NCBI GenBank assembly: GCA_030068075.1
Contig: CM057841.1
Span: 7,573,565 to 7,637,564, forward strand
DNA: 64,000 bases
From: Paguma larvata
Lineage: Eukaryota; Chordata; Mammalia; Carnivora; Viverridae
Direction of reading: 5' to 3'
The position numbers and the translations under genes were made by a program. Under the pieces are notes generated by a model. The model was not told the origin of the DNA and ran no database searches. It worked only from the letters and a program-made list of their open reading frames with translations. Position 1 is the stretch's first letter, and each line of letters starts with the position of its first letter. Below, piece after piece: positions 42,850 through 53,574 of the stretch.

Positions 42850-43500
42850 GGGACTACAATCCCCAGAAGGCTTTGGGTTTACCTGCCTACTTCTCCCAGG
42901 TGCCGACGGGGCGGTTTGGCCAACAGCCCCTTCTGCTCCGGGACCAGCTGGGCTCACACGCCGAGAACCTCGCAGTGATGTCACGCGCTCCGCCCAAAGC
43001 TCCCAGAGTGCTTCAGGCAGGGCCGGCGCATCTACCGTCTGCGCCTGCGCGAAGGCAGGTGGGCGGTCCGATTTCTGTGTGCCAATGTGCACTTTATTCT
43101 GGAGAAGAAATAGGTGCCTTTCAGATTTTCTGGTCTTATGGAACTATGATAGGATTTGTGGTGCGACTGGAGCGTTGTGGGGTGGGGGGAAGAGAGGGAT
43201 AAGGGCACGCCCGGGAAAGGCAGCGCGTGCACTGCGCGCATTGCAAGGCTTGGGCTGGGGCGCGCCCCCGCAGGCGGGGGAGTGGGCGCTCGCTGGTTCC
43301 GAGAGCCGCGGCCGTGCGGGCTGGGGGCGCCGTGCCTGCGCGGAGCTGTCGAGGGGCGGTTTGCGGTTCCCCCCGCGTGCACCGGGCTGCGGGCGGAACC
43401 CAGAGAGCAGCTACGCTCAGGTGTGGTTCAGTGACGAGTGCGCGCGCCCCCAGCTTTGTGGAGTTGAAGGCAGAGTTCGGGATGGAGACTGGTGAGACCC
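42800..43500. promoter_or_regulatory. CpG-rich promoter region, probable CTU1 copy B promoter
   Basis: CpG density rises sharply (GCGCCTGCGCGAAGG, GCGCGCATTGC, GGCGCGCCCCCGC) in a locus otherwise CpG-poor outside the CTU1 blocks. It contains a ZNF143-type motif at 42852-42870 and lies 1.5-2 kb upstream of CTU1 copy B on the gene's 5' side. It may be bidirectional: on the plus strand a candidate first exon ends ATGGAGACTG/GTGAGA at 43491. Confidence 0.6.
42852..42870 (+). promoter_or_regulatory. ZNF143/THAP11-type motif
   Basis: GACTACAATCCCCAGAAGG matches the core ACTACAATTCCCAGAA with one change, and it lies in a CpG-rich setting, as expected for a real site. Confidence 0.6.
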
Positions 43501-44140
43501 AAGGCATGGAGGGTTCCCAGGAGCACAAGCCTCCGAAACCAAAAAAACGAGCACTCTCCCAAGAGTAAGCCGGAGCCCTGCTCCCCTCAGCCTCTTTCCA
43601 GCCCCCAAACTACCTTCTCCCCTGCATGTTATAATTCTGGGATTCTCTTGTCTCTACGCTTTTGAGGCCCGTGGTAGGATGGAGCGTGGAGGGTGATGGG
43701 ACACGTTTGAATGTCTGAAGCTGTCGCGAGGGTCGAACCCTGGTTATCGGGCTCCTATGTTAGTGATTTTCCGTGGCTTCCTGTGTGCCAGGTTCTGGCC
43801 TTGGGGACACAGAAGTGTCATGCCTTGGTGGGGAGAGGAGGGTGATGAAACTTGATGCGTAGGGACCAGATGTTGGGGGCTGCAGGAACCCAGAGGTTAC
43901 AAGTGCCGCTAGCCAGGACATGGGGGCACGCACCGTCTCACATGCCTCTGTAAAGTGGGGCTGGTAACAGAAGCTGCCCCACAGACTGCGAAGATAGAGT
44001 TAATATGGAACGTGTGTATGCGCCGAACAGAAAACTTTCATCATTCTCTTCCCGTTTAAGTCTCATAATCAAGTATGGCTTCCCTTTGGGGACCAAGCCT
44101 CATTTTTCCTTCAAAGCAAGGAGATAAGAGTTTTAAAACC
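43501..44140. other. Intergenic sequence right of the promoter
   Basis: No exon recognised; a frame from ATG 43482 to TAA 43567 runs through the candidate donor and encodes only 28 residues (METGETQGMEGSQEHK...). Confidence 0.35.
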
Positions 44141-44144
44141 TCAG

Positions 44145-44400
44145 GCAACCTACTGAGAGTCTTTAAGCCAGTCCTCAGTTTGGGGGTGGTTTTGTACCTC
44201 AGGGAACATTTGGCACTATCCGAAGACGTTTTTGGTGTGACAACCAGGGACCAGGGCAAGGGTGGCACTGGTGTTCGGTAGGTAGAGGCCAAGGATGGGC
44301 TGAACACAGAGAGCAAGGAGGGCCTCTCACTGCAAAGAATTATCCAGTTCAGAACAATAGCGCCAAAGCCGAGGGACCCTGGTCTGAGTGGTGGTCCTCT
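44145..44400 (+). repeat. MER20 DNA transposon, sense
   Basis: GGGAACATTTGGCACTATCC, GACGTTTTTGGTGTGACAAC, GGTAGAGGCCAAGGATGGGC and GCAAAGAATTATCCAGTTCA are MER20 blocks in order. Confidence 0.8.
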
Positions 44401-44589
44401 GTGATGTACGTTGGTTTTCTGCCCCAAAACTTAGCGTACAAATTCAGGTGTTTCTGTGTTGGTTTTAGTCTTCTGCTTTGCAGGTTTCTTTAATTAAGTG
44501 TTTGAGTAGATCTCAACACCACCTGCAAACGTTTGAGGGCGAAGTTAATAAATAGCTTTACCTCAAGATGGGACATCATTGGCAAAAAG

Positions 44590-44725
44590 AGGATGTGAAA
44601 GCCAGCCCGCGCCACTTGCTTAGTTGCGCGACCTCGAGTAAGTGACGTAACCTTCCTGTGCTTCAGTGTCCTCATCTGTTCTGGGGGGGTGGTAATAGCA
44701 GTTGTGATAAAGAAGGAAATGAGTT
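44590..44725 (+). repeat. MIR element, sense
   Basis: GCGCCACTTGCTTAGTTGCG, AAGTGACGTAACCTTCCTGT and GCTTCAGTGTCCTCATCTGT match the MIR core. Confidence 0.8.
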
Positions 44726-44740
44726 AACATGTAAAGCATG

Positions 44741-44968
44741 GGGGCGCCTGGGTGGTTCTGTTGGTTAAGCGACTGATTTTGGCTCAGGTCATGATCTCGC
44801 GGTTCAGGAGTTCGAGCCCTGCATTGGGCTCTGTGTTGACAGCTCAGAGCCTGGAGCCTGCTTCGGATTCTGTCTCCTTCTCTCTGCCCCTCCCCCGCTC
44901 GTGCTCTGTCTCTCTCCTTCTCTCTCTCTCAAAAATACATAACATTAAAAAACATATTTTAAAAAACC
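44741..44968 (+). mobile_element. CAN-SINE, sense
   Basis: Head GGGGCGCCTGGGTGGTTCTG through the TC-rich part to an AAAAAATACATAACATT tail. Confidence 0.93.
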
Positions 44969-45785
44969 ATATAAAGCATGAAGACCAGTGCTTGGTGCTT
45001 AGTAAGCGTTTGGGGTGGGGGTGTTCTGGTCCCTTCTGTCACTTCCCTGGGGCGGCAGTAATTGAGAGTGTTGGGAATGGGACCAGTCCCTCTAGTCCTT
45101 AGTGGCCACATTCACCAGCAAGCTGGCACAGCTGGGGCAGAGGTTCCTCAGGGACGTTTTGCAAATATTTTGTTTTATTTGTTGCAACACATTAATTAAT
45201 ATTCCGGTGGAAAAGACTGTAGGTTGGTGTTGGGAGTTTCTGGATGGGCAGACGACTGTAGCTTCTCATCACCTGCAGGGGAAGGTCGAGTCCCTCGGCC
45301 TGGTGTTTGCAACCAGGCCCCTGATGACTTTGAGCTTCTGGCAGGTCCCCCACAATTGCCCGTGAAGTAACTTTTCCATTTTGTCCTCTCTTCCTGAAGA
45401 CTCTCCCTCCCTCACCCCTCCTCCCCACCACACTGCTTCCTGTTTCTCATCCAGGTGGTCACGTGGATGTACTTCTTCCGGGTAGACTGGGGCGGGGGGC
45501 GTCCTACCTTGCCGTGCGCTAACAAGCCACCTCTAGGCTCATTTTGTCAGAGGCCCTGTCACCTTGGGCCATGACTGTGACTGTTTCAGTATCTCTTTGG
45601 GTTGGGAACTCCTTGAAAGAGGGCTTCGGGTAGATTTGCATCTGGGTCCTAGCGTCTAGGCACAAAGCCTAGTACAGATCAAGCAAGGAACTCAAGGCCC
45701 TTGCTGAGCTGCTGCTGGCTTACTTGTCCTTTCTTGTCCCCCTACTGTTATCTGCACCCCAGTGAGCATGAAGCCCAGGCGGAAA
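44969..45785. other. Intergenic sequence
   Basis: No gene or confident repeat; short MIR/L2-like 3' ends may be present near 44985-45010 and 45600. Confidence 0.4.
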
Positions 45786-45915
45786 CTTGCCACGAGGTAT
45801 TGTGGTTAAAGATGGAACGGCTTGGTTCAGATCCTGGGCTGTCCATCCCGGTTGTGTCACGGTGGACAGCTTCCATATTCTCACCTGTAAGATAGAAATA
45901 ACAACAGTATAGCCT
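45786..45915 (+). repeat. MIR element, sense
   Basis: GTGGTTAAAGATGGAACGGC and GGTTCAGATCCTGGGCTG, then CACCTGTAAGATAGAAATAA, in MIR order. Confidence 0.7.
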
Positions 45916-45924
45916 TCTCATGAT

Positions 45925-46115
45925 GAGAGCAGTGGTTCTCGACCTGGGATGAGTTTGGCCCCCAGAGGACATTTGGCAGAGACGTTTTTGGTTGTCACAG
46001 CTGGGGTTGAGGGCTATTGGCATCGGCAGTGTTATAGATCTCAAACACAGGAAAGCCCCCAGAGCAAAGAATGAATTGCCCAAAATGTCCGCAGTCCTGA
46101 GGTTGAGAAGAGGGA
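45925..46115 (+). repeat. MER20 DNA transposon, sense
   Basis: AGCAGTGGTTCTCGACCTGG, CCCCAGAGGACATTTGGCAG, GTTTTTGGTTGTCACAGCTG and TCCTGAGGTTGAGAAG; both ends present with an internal deletion. Confidence 0.88.
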
Positions 46116-46199
46116 ACACTTGATGAATACGTGTAACAGCTCTTGGGCCGTAGTAAGTGCTCTGGAGATATGGCTACCGTTACCGCCACTACTTAAACA

Positions 46200-46350
46200 C
46201 GCCAGGCTCGCTCTCTGGTGACTCATCTCCCTCCGCCTAGAGCGCCTTCCCCTCACTTGGCATTGGTGTTGAATGCCTACTTATCCTTTGGGACCTACCC
46301 ACAATGCTACCTCTTTGGGGAAGCCTTCCCTGATTTCTGCCACCTTCCCA
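46200..46350 (-). repeat. L2-like repeat, antisense
   Basis: GCCTAGAGCGCCTTCCCCTC, TTATCCTTTGGGACC and GGGGAAGCCTTCCCTGATTT follow the antisense L2 order. Confidence 0.65.
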
Positions 46351-46364
46351 AGACACCCTCAACC

Positions 46365-46545
46365 AGGCAGTGGAAAGAACTTTGAGTCACACACAGGACT
46401 AGACTCAATTTCATGCTCTTTTCTTACATCTGAGCGACTTTAGACCTCAGCGACCTTATCTGTGAAATCAAAGGGTGGCTTCGAAGATGAAATGGACCCA
46501 CACGGGGTTCATGTTCAATTAAGGTCAGCACTCCGTTTGTGGATT
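46365..46545 (+). repeat. MIR element, sense
   Basis: GGCAGTGGAAAGAACTTTGA, TCTGAGCGACTTTAGACC and ACCTTATCTGTGAAATCAAA in MIR order. Confidence 0.6.
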
Positions 46546-46601
46546 ACATTAGTTTATGAAACCTGAAAGCTTAGTGTTGGTTTAGATTGGGGGAAATTGT
46601 T

Positions 46602-46800
46602 GGGGCGCCTGGGTGGCTCAGTCAATTGAGTGTCCGACTCTTGATTTCGGCTCAAGTCATGATCCCAGGGTTGTGGGATTGAGCCCCGCATCCAGCTCTG
46701 TGCTGACAGTGCGGAGCCTGCTTGAGATTCTCTCTGCTCCTCCCTGTACACACACACACTCTCTCTCTCTCTCAAAATAATTAATTAAAAAATTTTAATG
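46602..46800 (+). mobile_element. CAN-SINE, sense
   Basis: Head GGGGCGCCTGGGTGGCTCAG; TACACACACACAC replaces part of the TC-rich region; AATAATTAATTAAAAAA tail. Confidence 0.93.
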
Positions 46801-48095
46801 GGCACCTGAAATTTTTCAACATGAAGTTTTTTTCTTGTTATTCAGAGGCAGAAATCATTCTACATTGTATAAGGTGACATGAGATGGGGATTGTTTGTTA
46901 ATAGAATAAAATATTTTATGACATGACTCAAACAAGCTTTAAGTACCTAAGAGACCAATGCACACCATGTCTACTGGGGATCATTAATTTTTACCTGAAC
47001 ATTTTATTCGATGTAACTTGAAAACTTTGTCCCTGAAAACATTCCAGTTAATTTTTTTTTTTTTTAAATTAGCTCCTCTAAGCTGTAATGCTTTGGTGGT
47101 TCTGAATACGAGGTGTCCCAACATGAACCAAGAGTCACCTTCAAGGAGTTAGACGTACACTTCTTTGTGGGGAGTCGTGTGTACACCCCACTCGGAAGAC
47201 CTCTTGTAGATAAAACAGGTTCTGCAAGTCAGGAAGTTCAGGGGCTGCTTTAGAGCGAACACACAGTCTGGCCTGGGGCATGTACATCTGAGCCTAACAG
47301 ATCCAGCCTGCAGAGAATTTCCCGACGAAAAAGAAAATAGGTTTCGTTCTTACAGAAGAAACACATTTCTAATGTTAGAGTTTCTTGAGAATGAGGGGCT
47401 TCTGGATGGTTTCGTTTCAGCCTCTTCCCTCTAGTTGGCAATGTGTTTTCTCGAGAGCGTAAGCCTTGGAGGGTCAGTAGCGTGTGCGACAGGTCAGCCC
47501 CCCGTGTCCCCACCTCTCCCTTTCCGTGAAAGAGAGACCTGATGAGCCTGGGTTGGGGCAGGGAGAACACTAGGCCTTCTCATCCTCAAACCACAGCCAC
47601 CCTCAGCCTGACTCCGAAAACAGAGCCAGGGGCGGGGAGTCTGTTAGGAACCCTCCAGGAGGAAGGGGCCACTTCCTGGGGAGGGAACCAGAGAATCCAG
47701 ACTCCTTGGGGGAGACTCTGGGTCTCCCAGGTGATGTGTGGGCACAACACACCAGCCTGACAGAGCTTGCGTTCTGCAAACGAACATATACCTTATTTAA
47801 GGAAACTTGGAAACCTGTCACTTGGAAAATGTGGCTGTACTAATTCGAATCACGTAACATGCGTGGAGGGTGCCGCTAGTTTAAGACGTCAGATTTCTTC
47901 CCCTTGAAATCTTACGTAACTTTGGGAAACCGTAATTGCAATTGACTTTACCCTAGCTGGTTCACCTTTCAACACTAGTGAAATGGGCCCTTTTCTATTT
48001 TTTGAAGAAGTAACAGGAACACACTGTCAGGCTTTCACACCTATAGTCACGCGATTATGCTGCCAAGTTCTTTTCTTAAAATAATTAGTTGTTCA
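46801..48095. other. Intergenic sequence
   Basis: 1.3 kb with no recognisable gene or repeat apart from a T run at 47050; may contain very old L1 or L2 sequence. Confidence 0.45.
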
Positions 48096-48303
48096 GGGGT
48101 GCCTGGGTGGCTCATCAATTAAGCATCTGACTTCAGCTCAGGTCATGATCTCACAGTTCGTGAGTTTGAGCCCCGCGTCGGGCTCTGTGCTGACAGCTCA
48201 GAGCCTGGAGCCTGCTTCAGATTCTGTCTCCCTGTCTCTCTCTGCCCCTTCCCTCCTCTCACACTCTGTCTCTCAAAAATAAATATTAAAAAAATAATAA
48301 TTG
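48096..48303 (+). mobile_element. CAN-SINE, sense
   Basis: Head GGGTGCCTGGGTGGCTCATC (short deletion before AATTAAGC), tail AAAAATAAATATTAAAAAAA. Confidence 0.93.
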
Positions 48304-48312
48304 TTCATAGTT

Positions 48313-48702
48313 GGGGCGCCTGGGTGGCTCAGTTGTTTAAGTGTTTGACTCTTGATTTTTAAAAAAAATTTTTTTAACGTTTATTTATTTTTGATAGAGC
48401 ATGAGCAGGGGAAGGGCAGAGAGAGAGAGGCAGACGCAGAATCTGAAGCAGGCTCCAGGCTCTGAGCCGTCAGCACAGAGCCCAGCTCGGGGCTCGAACT
48501 CACAGACCGTGAGATCATGACCTAAGCTGAAGTCGGCCGCTTAACCGACTGAGCCACCCAGGCGCCCCTGACTCTTCATTTTTACTCAGGTCATGATCTC
48601 ACAGTCATGAGATCGAGCCTGGAGTCGGGCTCTGTGCTGATCGTGAAACCTGCTTGGCATTCTCTCTCTCCCTCCCTCTCCCTGGCTCAAAGTAAAAATA
48701 AA
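48313..48702 (+). mobile_element. CAN-SINE, sense, interrupted by another SINE
   Basis: Outer element 48313-48360 plus 48569-48702; head GGGGCGCCTGGGTGGCTCAG and tail AAAGTAAAAATAAAAGG. The interruption follows TGACTCTTGATTTTT, which is repeated after the insert. Confidence 0.93.
48361..48568 (-). mobile_element. CAN-SINE nested in a SINE, antisense, with target-site duplication
   Basis: Antisense copy from the T-rich tail to the head ending CCACCCAGGCGCCCC, flanked by 15-bp repeats at 48346-48360 and 48569-48583 differing at one base. Confidence 0.94.
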
Positions 48703-49611
48703 AGGAATCATTGTTCATAATTAAATTTCTGCCACCAACAGCCCAAATAACAGTAACACCGTGTCTTACTTTCATGGGATTCGTGATAAAACGAGGAATG
48801 AGAAATCGATCATTCGTAGTCTACAAAACTTGCAGGCTCTACAGCACCTGTCACGTTTCCTGTGGAGTGGGAGGGGTCGGTTTTACTGGGCACTCCAGGG
48901 GACCAACCACACCTCCCTTAGCAGCCCTTCCTGCCCTGCAGGAGGAGGAGGAAGTCAGGAAACGCGGGTCTGGATATTCTGACGTGCGATAACGTGGATC
49001 CAACACACGCTTAGTTGCCGGCTCCGCAGAAACCACAGGTGCAGCCGAATCCTGTCCCTCCCCCGCTTGTGCGCACGTGCCAAAGGGCAGCACCGGCTCC
49101 AGCTGAGGTTCCCGAGAGGTACTGGATGATGAGTTGTCTTCTGTGTGTGAATGGGATGCTTCTCCACCCTGTGCAGGGGTTTCACTTCTCATTTTGCTTA
49201 AGGGAGGGCTGTCCGAATCTAGGAGTGGTTTTCTATGCAACAGCGCTCCTTCGTAAGCTGTCTTTCCAGCCGAAAAGCTGAAGAGACATTCTGCCAGCGG
49301 GTTGTTCTTCCTTCTGCCTGTCCCACCGCAGAGAATTTGCAGCTGAAATTGGATTCTTGTCTCCTTGCTCCAAAATTTAAGGGTTTTCTGTCCCTGATCA
49401 CACTCATGTCTCAAATGCCCCACATGTGAGATCCAGTATGAGCTTGCTTCTGTAACAAGATAATTTTGGGGTTCATCTAAAAGTGTGCCTGCTGATTGAG
49501 TGACAAGGACACCAGCCAGTGTGCAACCGTTCCGTGCCCTTCGACTTTCCCCCTGTCTGGATCTCTCCACCTGCTGGTCCCTCTGCCTCCTCCTCGTCCT
49601 CTGGGGCTCGA
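48703..49611. other. Unassigned sequence with a 239-codon minus-strand frame
   Basis: The frame 49570-48851 (minus) is open for 239 codons, rich in Ser, Pro and Glu in its second half, without a domain I recognise. I do not call it a gene. Confidence 0.3.
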
Positions 49612-49791
49612 TTTTTCTTTTTTTTTAATGTTTATTCTTGAGAAAGCGCGTATAAGCGGGAGAGGGGCAGGGCGAGAGAGGGACACAGAATCCGAAGCCG
49701 GTTCCAGGCTCTGGGGCTCGAACTCAAGCTGTGAGATCATGACCTGAGCCGAAGTCAGACTCTTAACCGAGTAAACCACCCAGGCGCCCCA
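49612..49791 (-). mobile_element. CAN-SINE, antisense
   Basis: Tail at TTTTTTTTAATG, GAGATCATGACCTGAGCC, head ending CCACCCAGGCGCCCC. Confidence 0.93.
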
Positions 49792-49889
49792 GGCTCAGTT
49801 TAAATGTTACCACCCAGCGACCCAGCAGAGTTAGTCTCTCTTTGTTTCTTTACTCTTGTTCCATTTCCTCCTCAATCCTTTTTGTTGTT

Positions 49890-49965
49890 GTTGTTAATTT
49901 ATTTATTTTGAAGTGGGGTGCAGAGAGGGACGGAGAGAGAATCCACAGCTAGATCCACCCTGTGG
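49890..49965 (-). mobile_element. CAN-SINE 3' fragment, antisense
   Basis: Only the tail and GA-rich part (TTATTTATTTTGAAGTGGGG, GGACGGAGAGAGAATCC) are present; preceded by a short GTT repeat. Confidence 0.6.
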
Positions 49966-50183
49966 ACACCAGTGAGGAGGACCTGCCCAGCTGCCCCCTC
50001 ATCTTGTCGGGGCGTCAACACCCCCCAGCCCTGCCTCGGGCTTCAGGGGGCTGGCAGGGCTCCCCAGGGAGCAGGGCCGAGCCTGGAAGCAGAAGCGACG
50101 GGCCCAGTGGCCCCGGGGGTGATGGAGAGTGTGTGCTGACCATCTGTTACTGCGTCAGAACCAACCACCCAGAACTTAGCGTC

Positions 50184-50400
50184 TTTTTTTTTTTTAATTA
50201 AAAATTTTAAATGTATTTTAAAAACTTTATTGACTTTTGAGAGAGAGTGGGGGAGGGCAGAGAGAGAGGGGGACAGAGGATCCAAAGCAGACTCTGAGCT
50301 ATCCGCACAGAGCCCGATACGGGGTTCAAACTCACAAACTGTGATATCATGGCCTGAGCCAAAGTTGGACTCTCAACTGACTGAGCCACCCAGGCACCCC
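50184..50400 (-). mobile_element. CAN-SINE, antisense
   Basis: Antisense copy with head ending CCACCCAGGCACCCC. CAGAACTTAGCGTC before it and CAGAACTTAGTGAC after it are its diverged target-site duplicates. Confidence 0.93.
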
Positions 50401-50434
50401 AGAACTTAGTGACTTTAAACTATCTTCAACTCAA

Positions 50435-50650
50435 GGGGCACCTGCCTGGGTGGCACGGTCAGTTAAGCATCCGACTTTGGCTCAGGTCATGATCTCACGG
50501 TTGGTGAGTTCGAGCCCCACATCGGGCTCTGTGCTGACAGCTCAGAACCTGGAGCCTGTTTCAAATTCTGTGTCTCCCTCTCTCTGCCTCTCCCCTGCTT
50601 ATGCTCTATGTGTCTCTCTCTCTCAAAAAAAACATTAAAAAAATTTTTAA
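50435..50650 (+). mobile_element. CAN-SINE, sense
   Basis: Head GGGGCACCTGCCTGGGTGGC (4-base insertion). TTTAAACTATCTTCAACTC occurs before and, with slight change, after the element, marking the target site. Confidence 0.93.
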
Positions 50651-50920
50651 ACTATCTTCAACTCTCAACTTGTATCTGGGTCAGGAGTTTCGGGAAGGGC
50701 CCAGCTGGGCAGTCAGGGTCCAGGGTTTTCAAGCCGTCGCAGCGAGATGTGGCTGGAACCGAAACAGCAGGAGGCAGAAGCACCCGCTCTCTCCCCATAA
50801 TCTCTAAGACTCCAGGGCACCCCTCCATTGGGCTCTTTTGGGCCTCCTCGCGGCACAGTGGCCCTGCCCGAGAGCTTACATGGCAACCGCAAGCTTCAGG
50901 AGCAAGTGTTTGCACAAACA
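50651..50920. other. Unassigned sequence between SINEs
   Basis: Nothing recognised. Confidence 0.4.
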
Positions 50921-50921
50921 A

Positions 50922-51127
50922 GGGGCGCCTGGGTGGCTCGGTCGGCTGAGCGACCAGCTCTTGGTTTCGGGTCAGGTCATGATCCCACGGTTCATGAGTT
51001 TAAGCCCCAAGTCGGGCTCTGTGCTGACAGTGCAGACCCTCTTGGGATCCTCTCTGTCCCTCTCTCTCTCTGCCTCTCCCCCACTTTCTCTCTCAGAAAA
51101 TAAATAAAAACGTAGAGGAAAAAAAGC
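50922..51127 (+). mobile_element. CAN-SINE, sense
   Basis: Head GGGGCGCCTGGGTGGCTCGG; tail AAAATAAATAAAAACG. Confidence 0.93.
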
Positions 51128-51491
51128 CATCTGGCCTTTTAGGATCTAGTCCCAAAAGCCACGTAGTGTCACTTCTGCCATTCTCCATTCATTGAAACAG
51201 TCATCAAAACCCACCCGATTGTAGGGGCTGGGGACATAGACTCAGCTCTCGGTGGCAGGAGTGTCAAAGTCACATTATAAGAAGGGCATTCTGGCTAAGA
51301 GATATTGGTATGACATCTTTGGCAAAAATACGGTCTGCCAGGGAAAGGGGAGGGAGCCACAGGGGAGGCTGGGTGGGTGGACCGTGGAGCCCCCGCAGCA
51401 AGAGGGAACCGAGGAGGGCAGTCTAGGTGTAGGGAGAGTGGGTGGTCTGAGAACCATCCTTGGGGAGACACCCTTAAAACAACAGAATGTT
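51128..51491. other. Unassigned sequence between SINEs
   Basis: Contains possible fragments of the ancient repeat seen at 21415 (CACGTAGTGTCACTTCTGCC, ATTGAAACAGTCATC). No gene. Confidence 0.4.
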
Positions 51492-51683
51492 GGGATACCT
51501 GGGTGGTTCAGTCGATTAGGCATCTGACTTTGGCTCGGGTCATGACCTCACAACTTGTGAGTTCGAGCCCCACACTGAGCTCGCTGCTGGCAGTGCAGAG
51601 CCCTCTTCAGAGCCTCGGTCCCCCTCTCTGTGCCCCTCCCCCACTTGCACTCTATCAAAAATAAATGTTAAAAAAAAACCAGA
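51492..51683 (+). mobile_element. CAN-SINE, sense
   Basis: Diverged head GGGATACCTGGGTGGTTCAG; tail AAAAATAAATGTTAAAAAAA. Confidence 0.9.
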
Positions 51684-51689
51684 AAGTTA

Positions 51690-51995
51690 CCCTCCCACAG
51701 TTCCAGAGGCCAGAAGTCCAAAATCAAGATGTTAGCAGGGTGTTCCTTCTGGATGCTCTGAGAGAAGCCACCCCGTGCCCCTCTCCTAGCTTCTGATGGT
51801 CGTTGACTTTCCTTGGCTTGGTAGTACATCACGTTAATTTCTGCCTCCGCGGCTGCCTTCTCTCTTGGTCTTCAGTGGCCTTCTTAGAAGGACACCAGTC
51901 CCTGCGTTTAGGGCCCATCCTCATCCAATACTTGAGCATTTTAACATCTCCATCTGTGTAGAGCCTGTTTCCAAATAAGGTCACGACCTAAAGTT
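51690..51995 (+). repeat. Ancient interspersed repeat
   Basis: CCACAGTTCCAGAGGCCAGA, GTCCAAAATCAAGATGTTAG and GTTTCCAAATAAGGTCACGA match the family at 32875 and its relatives. Confidence 0.6.
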
Positions 51996-52724
51996 CCGGT
52001 AGACCTGGTTTTGGGGGATGTGCTTGAACCCAGCTGGGTCGTGGGGTTTCTGGGGCAGGGCCCTGACCATCCCGCTCTCTGATGGCCCCCTCAAGGTGGT
52101 GACCCCAGAGAGCCTGACGACGGAGCAGGTGATGGGGAAGAACCCGCTGATGCTGCTGCGCACAGCGCCACACAGTAGCGGTGCCCTCCTGTGGGCACAT
52201 CCACCCTGCCGGCGCCTGCCCTTCTGCCCGCACCCCTTCCTGCAGTGTCCGCAACTCACTGTGCCACGTACGTGGTGAGCCAGGTGTGGCCGGAATGGGG
52301 AGGGTCAGAGGCAAGAAGACAGGGGTCTGAGCACGGCTGTGGAGAGTCAAGGCTGAAGTCTTCAGTCTCTGAGCTGATAACGTCTGGGCCAGAGAGTGCC
52401 TGTTGGGATGGATTTCTGAGCCAAGAACTTGAACTGGGGGAAATCTGAGCCTGAGCTATAGACTGGCCGAGTCTGGGTTCAGCTTAAATGGCTGTCTGAA
52501 ACGCTCAGTCCCACTGAGTCTGGGCTTCCTTGAGACCAGGGCTGGCCAGGTTGGGAAGTAAGCTAAGCGGTCACTTCTTTAAGTGGCTTGGAGTCCCTCA
52601 GATGTTTGAGTCCCAGGCTTGCCCATTACTACTTGTATGGTCAGAGTGTGGGACCAGTCTGTCCATCCATCCATCATCCATCCATCACATTGTCACTCAG
52701 TATAACCACGTGTGAACTTGGGGA
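51996..52724. other. Unassigned sequence
   Basis: The plus-strand frame 52018-52278 includes PLKVVTPESLTTEQVMGKNP, which looks protein-like, but I cannot assign it and it has no clear exon edges. CATCCATCCATC repeats at 52663-52687. Confidence 0.3.
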
Positions 52725-52880
52725 ACTTCTCTGTGCCGTGGTTTTCTCATTCATGAGACAGAGATGATAATAACCCCTCCATCACTGGGCTGCGGGAGGG
52801 ATTCAGGGAGTTAATGACTATATAGAAAGCAGTGAGGCCAAGGCCTGGCACACGGTAGGTACTCGGTAATGATAGCGCTA
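52725..52880 (+). repeat. MIR element, sense
   Basis: GTGGTTTTCTCATTCATGAG, GATGATAATAACCCC, CCTGGCACACGGTAGGTACT and CGGTAATGATAG give the MIR 3' half. Confidence 0.8.
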
Positions 52881-52884
52881 ACGA

Positions 52885-53070
52885 TCGTGGTGCTTCCAGT
52901 GGTGGTGGTGATGGTTTTGGTGGTGAGGATTAAGTTGCTGCAGCTGCTGTCGGTGGTGACGATGGAAGTGAGGTGAATGGTGCTGGAGATGATGAAGATA
53001 GTGGTGACAGGTGCTAGTTAGTGCTGATGAACATGACGACAGTAAGTGATGATGGTAACGATTAACGTGG
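52885..53070. repeat. Degenerate GGT/GAT simple repeat
   Basis: Imperfect GGTGGT and GATGAT triplets over about 180 bases. Confidence 0.8.
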
Positions 53071-53085
53071 TGATTAAGGCACCCA

Positions 53086-53252
53086 GGGGTGCCTGGGTGG
53101 CTCAGTCGGTTAAGCGTCTGACCCTGGATTTTGGCTCAGGTCATGATCCCAGTTTGTGGGACTGAGGACCGAATCAGGCTCTATGCTGATAGCGTGGAGG
53201 CTGCTTGGGATTCTCTCTCTCCCTTGCTCACTCGTGCTCGCTCTCAAAATGC
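53086..53252 (+). mobile_element. CAN-SINE, sense
   Basis: Head GGGGTGCCTGGGTGGCTCAG; the tail is lost (CTCTCAAAATGC). Confidence 0.9.
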
Positions 53253-53574
53253 TTACCCTGTCATGGTTTCTAGGCATCCGACAGTCTTTGGCAGCAGCAG
53301 AAACAGACACAAGTGGTCCCTGCTCACCCTAACCTCTGCCTCCCTCAGGGGGATGACCCTTGAGAACCTTGAACATGGCCAAGGAGGCAGAGCTGAGGGG
53401 CTAAAGATCCTGACCCTGCCCAGGATGGGGGTGGGAATCCAAGGAGAGATTTCCACGGGAGGGAACCTTTGAACTGTGCCCTCGTGGACAGGTCCAGGTT
53501 TGCCAGCTCTGGTGGGAACAGGGTCCAGGCACGAGAATGGCACTTGAAAAGGAGAGACAAGGGGCCTGGCGGTG

